Part shown: positions 41,501 through 50,972 of the stretch, in pieces
How the letters are laid out: each line of letters starts with the position of its first letter
Position numbering within the stretch: position 1 is the stretch's first letter
Assembly (NCBI GenBank): GCA_002077065.1
Contig: NAJO01000012.1
Location: forward strand, 1,029,662 to 1,093,661
Origin: Cryoendolithus antarcticus
Lineage: Eukaryota > Ascomycota > Dothideomycetes > Cladosporiales > Cladosporiaceae
Direction: 5' to 3'
DNA: 64,000 nt
Made by a program: the position numbers and the translations under genes
The notes under the pieces: generated by a model
Databases searched by the model: none
What the model was told of the DNA's origin: nothing
What the model saw: the letters and a program-made list of their open reading frames with translations, nothing else

Positions 41501-44500
41501 AGCAGTCTTCCGATTTGCATGCTGCGAAAGACGACGACGAGATATTGAAATTAGCTTCCGGCGTGAGTAAGCTGCAATTGAAGCCAACCAGTCCGAAGGA
41601 CCAATCAGCCGTCATCGTCCAGGCAAAGGGCGCTTCCTTCTGGCCATTGATTCCACGTTCAAGCAAGGCGCTGATGATGCTGTCGGACCTCTACGTGCAC
41701 CATGGACTTTTCTCGGAAGCATCTTACTACAGCACCAAGGCAATCGACGTAGCAGGTTCAGTGAGACCATCGCCTTTACTATTGCGCGTCAGGAGCCATA
41801 GAGCATTGCTGCTCGCTCTAGCAGGCGATACAGAGGGCGCTGAGCTGTGTCTCGCAGCGGACGAAGACTCTGATCTGTCGAATTGCCCACTGGCAGCTGT
41901 GGCTCGTCTTCAAGCCAAAGGCGCAGTTTTGACCCGAGAGAAGTCATTTACGCTTGCGGTAGATGTGTATGGAGAAGCTGAGCGCATCGTTGGCAAGCTG
42001 CAATGTGAGGCGCCGATACGAGAGCTATCGCAAGGCAGTGATGGTACGCTCCACAAGGTAGTGCGAGTTGCGAAGCCCGTGCCGCCGCCCACGAACCCGA
42101 GACGAGCGCCCGCATCACGAGCTGCGTCCCTACCACGCGCGCAAGTTCGCACTCGAACATCAAAAGCCGTCGCTTCTCGAAGCGTGGCAAAAGCTGAGCC
42201 ACCTTCAGTCGCGTTGTCGCAGAGGTCGCCGTGTCATCTGCTCAACAAGCTTGCCTTGGACATCGCACATGCGAAAGCACTTGCCCAGCTTAGTGCAGGA
42301 GACGCTGTAGGAGATGTCGACACAGAACTCGACCCGCTGACAGCTGACACTGTACGAAGACATCGTAGCAGCCGCCTGCAAGCTCGTCAGCACTTGACCA
42401 AGGTGACTCGCGATCTTCAAGCCGATATAACGTACAATATACTGCCAGAAGCCGCCCTTATATTACCTGCACTCCTACGATCGAAGCTGCCAGCAAAGCC
42501 CGCTGCAAAGTCGACGACTATCAAAGCAAGCTCGAGCAGGACCAAGCAAGCGGGCGCAGTGACTGGTACAGAATTGAGTACACTCGCACCGCCGCTGCAA
42601 GAGGCATATATGTGTCTGCAGCCCGACAGCGCACGTAGCATACCCTATGTGAGCATCGCTGAGCTGCATAATGAAGGCTCCCTCCGCTGTAGTACGTTGA
42701 TGCCGTTGTCAATGCTGCCCAGCGCGGGCGTGTCCGACGCACGGTCGTTCAATGGGATGTTTGTTGCAGTCGAGCAGGCTCGTGATATCGCCGCTGATCG
42801 CGAAGCATCAGCCATAGCCGTCGACTTACGACATGACGCCAAAGGGAGTCCATTCGAGTGGCCAGAAGTGCAGCAAGCTCCTGCGTCTTGTCAGGATACA
42901 GAGGCAGACTTCCAGGCCCGTTACGTCGACATATTGCCCGAACCCTGGACCGCTATCTCCCTGACCCTGGACGAAGACTGCACCGAGCTGATCATCGCCC
43001 GCTACTGTCGAAATAACGCTCCGATATTCTTACGTCTGCCTTTCGCAAGACATAAGCCAGAAGACGTTAGCGAAGAAAAGTTCGACTACCACACCGCGAA
43101 GTCCGAGATCCAGGAGATCATCCAGCGGTCCAACGCAAGCTGTCACAACAACGACGATGTGTCTAGCAAGGGCGCGAAGAGCAGTTGGTGGACGGAGAGG
43201 GAGACACTCGATCGGCGATTACAGGACTTGTTGCTGAACGTGGAGGAGATCTGGCTTGGAGGGTTCCGTGGGATCCTTTCCACAACTAGGCAAGCAATGG
43301 ATGACCTTTTGCGATTGCGCAGGAATATTGTCGCAACACTGGACCGCCATCTGCCATCACGTCAGACAGCACGTGGCAAAACCAGCGGCTTTGAGCTCGA
43401 TGACAGTGTCTTGGAGCTCTTCATAGCCCTTCGCAAGTACCTAGATGAAGAATCGGAGATGGAAGAGCTCGTGACAGACTTGCTGTACTTCGTTGTCGAT
43501 CTGCTACAGCTGAAGGGAGAACGTAATGCCTACGACGAAATCGATTTCGATAGCATGACTGTCGAAACGCTCGACGCCTTGCGGTCCATTGAAGCACCCG
43601 AAGATTCTGCTTCTGAAGACAAGCACTTGATCTTGGTGCTCGACAAGCGACTCCAGAAATTTCCATGGGAGAATCTACCATGTCTGCAGAACGCAAGTGT
43701 GAGCAGAGTCAACAGTATGCTGACCCTGCGAAAATGCATCATGGCCATGCGCAGTGGTCCCAGCCCAGATGGTTGTCACGCAGTCCCTCGGAACAGCGGT
43801 GGATACATTCTCAATCCGTCTCTGGACCTCTCAAACACGCAGACTGCCCTTGAGCCGGCTTTGCGGAAGGCAGCAGCAAGAGATAGCGCTGTCTGGACGT
43901 GCATTGTGAAGCGTGCGCCAAACGAAGACGAATTCAAGACTATGTTGCAGACCTCGAGTATGACGCTCTACTTCGGCCACGGCGCCGGCTCGCAGTACAT
44001 CCGCCCGAGAACCATTGGGAAGCTGGACAGATGTAGCGAAGTAGTCTGGCTAATGGGCTGCTCGTCTGGCGCAGTAACCGAACATGGCGAGCTTGAGCCA
44101 CAAGCCGTGCCTCTCTCATACCTTATGGCAGGTAGCAAGTCAGACGCCAAAGCTGTGAGCGACGCTGGTGACCCTGCCAACAGGAACGAATCATGCTTCG
44201 CCGTTCTTGCCACTCTTTGGGACGTTACCGACAAAGACATTGACCGCTTCTCGCTCGCAGTGGGCGAAGAGTGGGGCCTGTTTGAGCCCTCTCCCGTGCC
44301 CAGTCGTCTTTCAGCGAAGACACCAAGGAAGCGCGATCGCATGCTCGCGCCTTCAACGCCACAGCAGGTGCCGAAGACTCCCAAGACACCGAAGGTCAAG
44401 AAGACTCCGGCCGTAGCTGCAACACCAGCTAGAGGTACCAATAGAGCTCGTGGGACTGCTGGCAGAAGTGTCAGCTTAGTAGAGGCTGTCAGTAAGAGTC

Positions 44501-44577
44501 GGGACGCTTGCTACTTACGATACCTGAATGGCGCTGCGCCTGTGGTGTATGGGGTACCGGTGTACCTTGGCGACTGA
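38590..44577 (+). CDS. ESP1: Separase (peptidase family C50)
   Basis: A single uninterrupted frame of 1995 residues. Separase cleaves cohesin kleisin at anaphase and is held inactive by securin. The first ~1450 residues are an extended helical-repeat (TPR-like) array, as usual for the poorly conserved N-terminal part. The C-terminal caspase-like domain starts around 1500. The catalytic His lies in MTLYFGHGAGSQYI (His1797) and the catalytic Cys in VVWLMGCSSGAVTEHGE (Cys1824), both in the standard C50 context. FPWENLPCLQ and FAVLATLWDVTDKDIDRFS surround them. A Lys/Arg-Pro linker (about 1155-1200, TNPRRAPASRAASLP) and a TPxK-rich insert near the end (KTPKTPKVKKTPA) are disordered and could be phosphorylation sites. 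Length is typical of fungal separases. The start is the first ATG in frame; a second Met follows two codons later. Confidence 0.95.
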   Translation: MIMASAQRDARKVKEDIAGLRATDATTKVLQQLLIGVRPGPQLTSTRRVKPNISRTKAIVPGTCENNLEALSAKQRYSLATEVVNLSLKALTESAKARAQDRVPRQQHDHAEKRQALLPRSANSTPSKASSPVTKSAVRKPTFERDANHDEHVESRESTAICARTAFAFLRSSEATTVSKKDVAPLQLESGMLVLVGKLLSNDLVDLAIKEMRLAKHSLESFCSAAKIVAPAKETLAGLLTLDAAVVEHREALSLAITYQALVLRTLGAARKPRSVEACVELLESGFPSSPSSLIIAQHNVTGDAAKTRKALSTLSSAILAMCPSSSSKADEHGLDTSIHPTLEAVLRLQVMALRIQQTGRSLLSVVDPRHDTLEALTRCIAAYVRRTSGRKCVRLVYTAVSQAVKALSLDLTLSGMGAMPVMRILCSLAEEAELSEEALSWAESITECLCELDENHAQRVSSVIRATRLQLTEASVSQAVPAIDIVLRNKLSGGSADYEALLTELDQLCQRFHASMNAGTRFPAIDSFLITSASFAQRCFRTWPSKATTQVQSILSITLRKITAQEDTNEWVNRDTAKAFCDTEMVQALTLAAQTQSPDLVWAHSTRSLSLARVLRILVSSALKGTSTADASAIYDDDTLTDVARYLILELQLKTVLEYVSRLKYRESLRVLLVEISRRLRATVTMEQHPVRYLATACELLRFHDAHPDMLPLNHLVPWLRPISFKGNLASDSGLCKYVDGLEAELQLAQTLRSGDVSTVELSTSIALLERSFGTSGAPSTLQDCLWDVGAVRSILSAVAYYHSALGKATANVRVLQLLHKLDRLVDTPTHTLRSGIRLAKAWMNVGFVEKAEDAIKGVANLAADIDCQILDYMSYRLALAEISLASDEYDDCKAHLLELETSRELLPPNKVSREQRASYERLHAQSWLVNSAWSLATGAPHEALAGAKHAVKILNSIWYRLEQASGLEKQSSDLHAAKDDDEILKLASGVSKLQLKPTSPKDQSAVIVQAKGASFWPLIPRSSKALMMLSDLYVHHGLFSEASYYSTKAIDVAGSVRPSPLLLRVRSHRALLLALAGDTEGAELCLAADEDSDLSNCPLAAVARLQAKGAVLTREKSFTLAVDVYGEAERIVGKLQCEAPIRELSQGSDGTLHKVVRVAKPVPPPTNPRRAPASRAASLPRAQVRTRTSKAVASRSVAKAEPPSVALSQRSPCHLLNKLALDIAHAKALAQLSAGDAVGDVDTELDPLTADTVRRHRSSRLQARQHLTKVTRDLQADITYNILPEAALILPALLRSKLPAKPAAKSTTIKASSSRTKQAGAVTGTELSTLAPPLQEAYMCLQPDSARSIPYVSIAELHNEGSLRCSTLMPLSMLPSAGVSDARSFNGMFVAVEQARDIAADREASAIAVDLRHDAKGSPFEWPEVQQAPASCQDTEADFQARYVDILPEPWTAISLTLDEDCTELIIARYCRNNAPIFLRLPFARHKPEDVSEEKFDYHTAKSEIQEIIQRSNASCHNNDDVSSKGAKSSWWTERETLDRRLQDLLLNVEEIWLGGFRGILSTTRQAMDDLLRLRRNIVATLDRHLPSRQTARGKTSGFELDDSVLELFIALRKYLDEESEMEELVTDLLYFVVDLLQLKGERNAYDEIDFDSMTVETLDALRSIEAPEDSASEDKHLILVLDKRLQKFPWENLPCLQNASVSRVNSMLTLRKCIMAMRSGPSPDGCHAVPRNSGGYILNPSLDLSNTQTALEPALRKAAARDSAVWTCIVKRAPNEDEFKTMLQTSSMTLYFGHGAGSQYIRPRTIGKLDRCSEVVWLMGCSSGAVTEHGELEPQAVPLSYLMAGSKSDAKAVSDAGDPANRNESCFAVLATLWDVTDKDIDRFSLAVGEEWGLFEPSPVPSRLSAKTPRKRDRMLAPSTPQQVPKTPKTPKVKKTPAVAATPARGTNRARGTAGRSVSLVEAVSKSRDACYLRYLNGAAPVVYGVPVYLGD

Positions 44578-44665
44578 AGCCATGGGTGTTGACGAAGCGT
44601 TCGAGCATGGCGCTGGGGATAGAGAAGTCGTCTCATATAGTCTCGCGACAGCGAGTTGCAGCATA

Positions 44666-44968
44666 TCAGTTCTCAGCCTCGATCTTCGTGATGTACTCTC
44701 CAGGTACCACCACTAATCCGATGAACCGCTTTCGCATGTCAACCATGACGTTCCCAGGTAGTCCAGCTGCCTCGTGACGCTCTGCAGCCTTGACGATCTC
44801 AGCTTGTGACGGTGCTCGATACTCATGTGTCATTGACAGGATGATGTTCTGATCTCGGTCTGTGCAGTTCATCTGACCCACGAACATGCGGCCGTCTTTG
44901 ATGTGGATGTGAAGTGTGCGGTTGATGAAGCTAGACAGGTAGGCAATTGCCTCTTCCACTGTCGCCAT
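44666..44968 (-). CDS. LSM-domain protein, NatC auxiliary subunit-like (NAA38/Mak31 type)
   Basis: A single exon of 100 residues from the ATG at 44968 (MATVEEAIAYLSSFINRTLH). The Sm1 motif is visible as IHIKDGRMFVGQMNCTDRDQNIIL. An insertion with YRAPSQAEIVKAAERHEA follows, then the Sm2-like MRKRFIGLVVVPGEYITKIE. A long loop between Sm1 and Sm2 and the IGLVVVPG ending are typical of LSMD1/NAA38, the small Sm-like partner of the NatC N-terminal acetyltransferase, rather than of the spliceosomal LSM proteins. That assignment is from pattern recall; LSM8 would be the main alternative. It converges on separase (88 bp apart). Confidence 0.8.
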   Translation of the reverse strand: MATVEEAIAYLSSFINRTLHIHIKDGRMFVGQMNCTDRDQNIILSMTHEYRAPSQAEIVKAAERHEAAGLPGNVMVDMRKRFIGLVVVPGEYITKIEAEN

Positions 44969-45151
44969 CGTCTGTAAGGTAGTAGTCAAGTGATGTTGAA
45001 AGCTGTATCATTAGTCGTGGAGAATAGCAGGTTCGAACACAAGGGAAACTCTTCGTTGCCTTCTTTAACTAGCGCAGATATTAGGCGAGCTTGAACATTG
45101 GGACAGTGACATGCTACAAGTCTTAACACCCTAAGTTGACTTCGATACGAG
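44969..45151. promoter_or_regulatory. Compact divergent promoter, NAA38-like / nudC
   Basis: The 183 bp between the two start codons. No specific motif assigned. Confidence 0.45.
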
Positions 45152-45754
45152 ATGAGTAACGTCACGATGGCCGAAGACCGCACCTCCTCCCCAACACCAT
45201 CCGAGCGAAAACGCAACGACGCCGAAGCAGCCGCAAAAGAAGCTGCCGAACAAGCCACCCTCCCATACAAATGGACACAAACAATCTCAGACCTCGAGCT
45301 CACAGCTCCCATACCTGGAAATCTCAAAGGCCGCGATCTCCAAGTGACCATTACCAAAACTACAATCCTCGCCAAAATCAAAGGCCAAGACCCCATAATC
45401 GAAGGTCCCTTCCCTCACCAGATAGCCCCGGACGACTCGGCATGGACGCTCGAAACCTTATCATCCGGCGGCAAGGAGCTAAGCATATCACTCAGCAAGT
45501 CGAACAAGATGGAGTGGTGGCCTCACGTCGTCACCTCAGCGCCAAAGATCGACACAGCCAAGATCGTGCCCGAGAATTCGAAGCTGAGTGATCTAGATGG
45601 CGAGACCAGAGGCATGGTGGAGAAGATGATGTGGGATCAGCGGCAGAAAGAGATGGGGAAGCCGACCAGCGAGGAGCAGAAGAAGCAGGATATTCTGAAG
45701 AAGTTCCAGCTGCAGCATCCGGAGATGGATTTCAGTAATGCGAAGATGTCTTGA
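45152..45754 (+). CDS. nudC: Nuclear movement protein NudC (CS domain)
   Basis: A single exon of 200 residues. NudC is an Hsp90-type co-chaperone of the dynein/LIS1 pathway needed for nuclear migration in hyphae. After an Ala/Glu-rich helix, the CS/p23-like domain begins with [17 protein letters not shown]. It continues through [20 protein letters not shown], then [20 protein letters not shown] and [20 protein letters not shown]. The C-terminal helix contains [20 protein letters not shown] and the [13 protein letters not shown] end; all are hallmark fungal NudC segments. Length matches Aspergillus NudC (about 200). A second Met at residue 6 is an alternative start. Confidence 0.92.
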   Translation: MSNVTMAEDRTSSPTPSERKRNDAEAAAKEAAEQATLPYKWTQTISDLELTAPIPGNLKGRDLQVTITKTTILAKIKGQDPIIEGPFPHQIAPDDSAWTLETLSSGGKELSISLSKSNKMEWWPHVVTSAPKIDTAKIVPENSKLSDLDGETRGMVEKMMWDQRQKEMGKPTSEEQKKQDILKKFQLQHPEMDFSNAKMS

Positions 45755-46148
45755 GGAAGGCAAGAGATATGATCATGGATGAACAAGACGAATCCGCATG
45801 ATTTGGCTGCTAGCTGGCCGGGAGCAACGTGGTGTAGTTGGGATGGAAGATCTGACGGACTGTTGCCCTACGATGGCCGACAGAGTGGGAATTGCAAAGT
45901 CCAAGCCATGACGGTCTGCATGTGGAGCATACGAGGCTGATTAAATTGGGAGGAATGACGGGAGACATGAAGGCATGAGTAATGAAGCTGCGTGAATGGT
46001 GTACACTGATAAGCAGCTGGGTTGCTGCCCAGTGGAGACATATATACATGATAGCTTCATGATAGGCTGTCAGTGGCACGAAGTAGCAGCCCAGAGTGGC
46101 AAAGTACTTCAACTCAGGTACTGCAATCGCCCAGAAATCGCCACCGCC
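45755..46148. other. Intergenic, convergent
   Basis: About 390 bp between the tails of nudC and the carboxylesterase; nothing beyond 3' UTR sequence seen. Confidence 0.4.
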
Positions 46149-48027
46149 TCAATTCCTTACTTCATAGCTCCTTCCGTGGAAGAAATCACACCCGGCCTTG
46201 ACGTCCAGATCCGGAATCACCCCGATCTGCGTATAGTTTACATCCATTATCGCGAACTCCGTCTGCCCAGCGCCGATACCCAGCGCCGGATTGTACAGCG
46301 GCCAGTGCGGCTTACTGGCGTTACTGTAGCTCCTCGCATTAGGGTCCAGATCCGTCACGAAGGAGATGAACCAGTCCTTCATGTAGGCCGAGATGGTGAG
46401 ATTATTGGAGTAAGCCGCATCAGTGGGTTGGAAGATGAAAGGCGCCGTGGCGCCGTGAAGCTGTGTACCAGCGTTGAAGATCAGCTTGTAGGCTGGGAGA
46501 CCCCAGTCGGAGATGGCGGAGGCCATGTAGTACTGCGAAGGCGTGTCAGTGGGTGTTCGAAGTCATGAATCTCGTAGATATGGTAGCTTACAGTAGGACA
46601 CATGATAATAAAGTCGCCGAATAGCTTTTCCCTCTGGAACAGGGTGCTGTTATACGCCTCCCTAGGGTAGAGCTGGTATAGCCTGTCGAAGAAGGTCTGC
46701 TTTGCGTATGGGAACAGCTTCATCAGTCCTGTCGTCTCCTGCTCAATGGTTGTCTCGCTGCGGTTGGTGTACAGATAGCCCTCATACCCGTCGTGGTCGA
46801 CGAGTAGCGGAACCTTCGTAAAGTGACCTTGCTTAAACTCATTGCTAGGCAGGTCGCGGATGATGTTGCCGTCTACCGAGGGGCCGTAGTAGAAGTCTCC
46901 GAAAGCAACGACATCATCCTGGTAGTAAGCATCGGAGTAAGTCTTCTGGCCGGCAGTCTTCAGGGCTTCGGTAGAGAGGCCACGGAGGCAGGCGAGCGTT
47001 GTACAGTTGGAGGCTGAGAGTAGGTTGCGATATTGGTTTTGGAGGATTGTGTTGTTATGGTAACTAGTTGAAGGGTAAGTCCGTAACGAACCTAGGGCCA
47101 CTACTGATGGCATTTACTCACGGTTGCCACCAAGGATATTCGGCGACCACTGCTCTGAAGGGCGGGTTCGAAACCCCCCCATACATGATCATTTGGTTCA
47201 TGACTTTCTAAACGTCAGCATCTACTTCAAATAAAGAGAATGGGATACCGCATACCTGCACTGCCACCAGCACTACCGCCGATGATCGTGACTCGAGCAG
47301 GGTCGCCACCGAACGCTCGGATATTCCTCTGGACCTGAATTGCACATTAGCTCGAAGTCATATATCATTGATGTAGATTACGCACCCAATTGAACGCAGA
47401 GCGCTGATCGAGCAACCCGGCATTTGCCACTCCGTCCTCCCGCACCTCAGCGCTCGACAGGAATCCATATATGGACAACCTATACTGGATCGAAACGTAG
47501 ATGATATCGCCACCACTCGTTCCCACAATAGCCTGTCCTTGATTCCCCGCCCCATTAGCACTCCCCTGCGTATACCCACCTCCATGCACCATCAACATAA
47601 CCGGCACCAACGTCGCCTTCGGCTTCTCCGGCACATAAACATTCAACAACAGACAGTCCTCTTGGCCCGTCACAGCCACCGGCGTGGGAATATTCGAAGC
47701 ATACGCGCGCCAGGCCGGCGTTCCCTGGACGCATGACGGGCTTGGGGCTCGGGCATCGATGATTTGAGCGGGGCTGTAGTCGTTGTGGGACTCGATGTCT
47801 TGGGGTGCTTGCCAGCGGAGGTTGCCGATGGGCGCTTTGGCGAAGCGGATACCGTAGAAGACGTCTACGCTGAAGTTGGCGCGGTAGGAGGTGTTGCCTT
47901 GGTAGCGCGCGTAGCCTAGGTCGACTATGGGGCCTGTGGTGTTGCTGGGGTACGAGGCTTGAGCAGAGCAGAAGGGGAGGAGGAGCAGAGTAGTAGCAGC
48001 AATGCCGAGCTTTGCAGTGGACTTCAT
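46149..48027 (-). CDS. Secreted type-B carboxylesterase/lipase
   Basis: Five exons, 47386-48027, 47256-47334, 47122-47203, 46592-47063 and 46149-46532, give 552 residues. The start is the ATG at 48027; residues 1-20 (KSTAKLGIAATTLLLLPFCS) form a signal peptide. The alpha/beta hydrolase signature is intact: EDCLLLNVYVPEK, HGGGYTQGS (oxyanion hole), RNIRAFGGDPARVTIIGGSA with nucleophile Ser235 in GGSAG, and LHGATAPFIFQ near the C-terminus carrying the catalytic His. Splicing restores SAVMNQMIMYGGVSNPPFRA and EYPWWQPYHNNTILQNQYRN, both typical of fungal COesterases. Many NxS/T sites suggest glycosylation. The natural substrate is likely an ester of lipid or plant polymer origin, but this cannot be decided. 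Confidence 0.9.
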
Positions 48028-48684
48028 GATGCCAGTGAAGCGCACGCTTGACACTTGGACTTGTGGACGGAAGAGGAGAGGAGAGATACTGAAGCTTATA
48101 CTTGACCTACTGCACCGACGCTTGTGTACCTCGATATCTCCGCTTTGCGCACGGCATTCAGGCGATGCTACAGAAAACGGTCGGCCGGCTACTGATGAGT
48201 GACGTCGAAGAGGAGGTATTGCACAGTATCACCCGGTTGCGATGTCGTTGCACGGAGCTCGATCAACTCGAGATCCCCGCTTTCCAGCCATTCTTCGGTC
48301 GCACTTTCCTCCGCGTTCTTTGCCCAGGTTCTAGACATACTGGCGTTGAAGATCTCTTCATGCTGTAATTGATCTGCTCTGATTGAAAGTCGCTGTAGAT
48401 ATTGGGAGGCCACTGGAATTTGGCAAGCTTTGTGTCATGTAAAGTATACAGCCGCACCTAACATGGGACGTGAAGTCCAAATAAGCTCGTAGCTCCTGCC
48501 CTTCGTCCTGGATATCCGTCGTGCCTTCTCAAACCGCCAGCGCTGTACAATAGCGGCGATTCGCGTTTGACTCCCGTCATATACTCCCGAACGCCTCGCT
48601 GTCCCAAATAAGAAGGCCAGCCCTGATCTCCATCTCTGACCCTTTCCCCTTGTGTGAACCGACCATTGCCGCCCTTGACATCCC
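48028..48684. other. Intergenic: carboxylesterase promoter
   Basis: About 660 bp, upstream of the esterase and downstream of the bHLH gene. Short frames only. Confidence 0.4.
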
Positions 48685-50972
48685 TTAGCCAATCTTGACG
48701 GCCTCCGGACTTTTACTCTCGTCCATCGCATCCCCCAAGCCAGCCTCAACTCCAGACCCACTCCCCCCAGATTCACTCCCACTCTCCCCAAGCTTTCTTC
48801 GCATCATATCAAGCTCCTTTTTCATCTCCATCATCGCCATCCTCTGTCGCTCCTCGCTCTCCTTGAGCACGCGAATGTACTTGTTCGCGCTTTCCACAGT
48901 CGCAGCCTTGGAACTCTGACTGCGACCCTCGCGTTCCCGTTCCCGCTCCGCGTCGCCTCCCTCGCCGTTGACATCTTCCTCCATTTCAGCTTCGCCTTCA
49001 CCTTTCGGTGTCGCTGGGATGAGAGATTGCATTTCTTTGAGGGCGTCGTTGATGCGGTTCCTTCGGCCTTGCTCAGCGACTTTGTGGGATGTGCGTTTTG
49101 ATGTAAGGCCGGTGGAGAGAGATTCTGGGTACGAGACACCTGGTAATCGCGTGCCGTCGAGGAGATTCTGGTAATTTGACTTCGAGGCCAGCAGTAGGGC
49201 ATGCGTTGGGGAGTGTAACGCTGCAAAGTCAGATTAGCTACACTGTCCGAATCAATGAAGGATGAGTGGATGGACGTACTGCCTTCGGGAAGCAAAGGCT
49301 TGATACTTGGACTTATTCTTGGCCGGAGAGCGGGTGAGAGCAAGCCGCCTGGACTCGCGGGCACGGAGCCGCGTTTCTTCGCGCCTCGGGCTGTGGCGCT
49401 TGGTTTGGCGGAGGCTGTCTTATCTTTTAGCAGGCCGGCGGGTGTGGACGCCGTCATTGGAGATGCCATGCCATTGAGTGCTGGGCTCGCCGATGCACTG
49501 CCAGGTCTTACAGAAGTAGGTCGATCTAGAGGTCCGAGTTTCGGAGTCTTTCGCGCGGCCATGCGAGGAGTCTGCTCGCTTGAAGCAAGCTCTACTTGCG
49601 TATCAATCTGCGAGAGCGTGGGTCTTCGTGCTGCCGCCGGGAGTTGCAGGTCGTCGAGCGGTGTTTCTTCGAGTCCATTCAGACCCGTGGTCGAAGCGGA
49701 CCCGGGCTTCATAGACAAGATCGACTTTGGCGTTGCCGCCTTTCCTAACGGCGGTGTCTGCTGTGCTCCTGGTTGTTGCTGTCCCTGCAGCGCAGGTGAA
49801 TGCGATAATGAAGACCCTGGTTTTGGCGGTGGTCCCATGAGTGCTTCACTCAGGGCCTCTGGGGACACGCTCTGCTCTTCCGAACTCTCGAATGCAGGTG
49901 GAAGTGTGAACCCAGCCGAGTGCGGTAACTTGGCACTTCCGCTTCTCTGCACTTCTTGTACCATATTCTCTGCGCTCTTCGAGGGCGTGATAGAAGCTAG
50001 CATAGCCGACTTCCGCTTCTGCGCCTTCGCAATGGGACTCTGCTTGATCTTACTCACAGCTAAGCTCCTCGGCGTGGCTACTTTCCTTCGAGCACTTTTC
50101 TTCGGCTGAGAGGCCGGCTCAGGTAATGTCAGCCCGTCACCACCCATTTCGACATCTGCATTTGGATCAACCGGACTTGCGGCGTTGGAGCTCGGTGCCG
50201 TACTAGGATTGGTGTAGTATCCCTGCTGTACGCGCTGTTGCTGGACTGACCTCGGCGCTCCATTGCCATTCTGTGCGTGCAGAGCAGGAGACGTGAGAGG
50301 CGAGAAGTAGGCTCCAGGCACAGTGTACTCTGGTGCGAGGTAGAATTGTGGCGTGTTCTGTGGCGAAGCCATAGGTGTGAATTGTATCTGCTCGTTCTTC
50401 CGCATGTGGTACTGTTGCTCCATCAGCGCCCTTTGCTGAGCGTCCAGCTGTTGCAAGAACCGTCCAGTCTCGCCATGCATTTCATAGCTGTTGGGTGTAG
50501 GCGGGATGTGACTACCACCCGGGTACGCTTGCTGTGTGGGGAATTGGAAGTGCTGCTGCTGTTGTTGCTGCAGTGGTTGGAAGTCCTGCACCATGCCCTG
50601 CTGGAAAAGGTCCTCATTCGCAAAGCCCATATTCCCTGCCTGATGTCCTTGCCCGTTCATCCCAAACTGCTGCTGTTGCGGCGCGGCCACGAACCCGCTG
50701 AAGTCCTGCGCCATGCTCGTCGTCGTCGGGACGCTCCCAAACCCTCCCATGGCCTCATCAAACGGCGTACCCGGATGTGTACCAGGATGCGATTGCTGCA
50801 TGACCTCGGCAAACCCGTTATTGTCGTCCAAATTCGTTATCGCATCAAGGTCGAAGTTGTCTATGTTAAACATGTTCGACAGATCATCCAGGTCACTCGT
50901 CATCTGCACCATAGGGTCCATTGGGTCTGGCGCGGCAGACCAGGCCTGGTGCTGGTCTATGGGCGTGTTCAT
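48685..50972 (-). CDS. NUC-1/Pho4-type bHLH transcription factor (phosphate response)
   Basis: Exons 49280-50972 and 48685-49220, joined by a GTACGT...TTGCAG intron in phase 1, give 742 residues. The factor is expected to activate phosphate-acquisition genes under starvation through CACGTG-like sites, under control of a PHO80/85-type cyclin kinase. The N-terminus is acidic with a hydrophobic patch (DLDDLSNMFNIDNFDLDAIT), a likely activation domain. Gln-rich tracts follow (LQQQQQQHFQFPTQQ), then long Ser/Pro regions with several TP/SP sites. The bHLH begins near residue 605: SKRTSHKVAEQGRRNRINDA matches Pho4 with the His-Glu-Arg contacts. ALKEMQSLIP, an acidic loop of about 30 residues, and SSKAATVESANKYIRVLKES follow. 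The helix-loop-helix is recovered only by splicing; the unspliced frame degenerates. An ATG 40 codons upstream is absent. Confidence 0.9.
50541..50580 (-). repeat. CAG-type triplet tract within bHLH gene
   Basis: On the minus strand a short interrupted run of cag/caa/cac codons encodes QQQQQQH in the Gln-rich segment; a second shorter one (QQQQ) lies near 50670. Such tracts vary in length between isolates. Confidence 0.6.
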
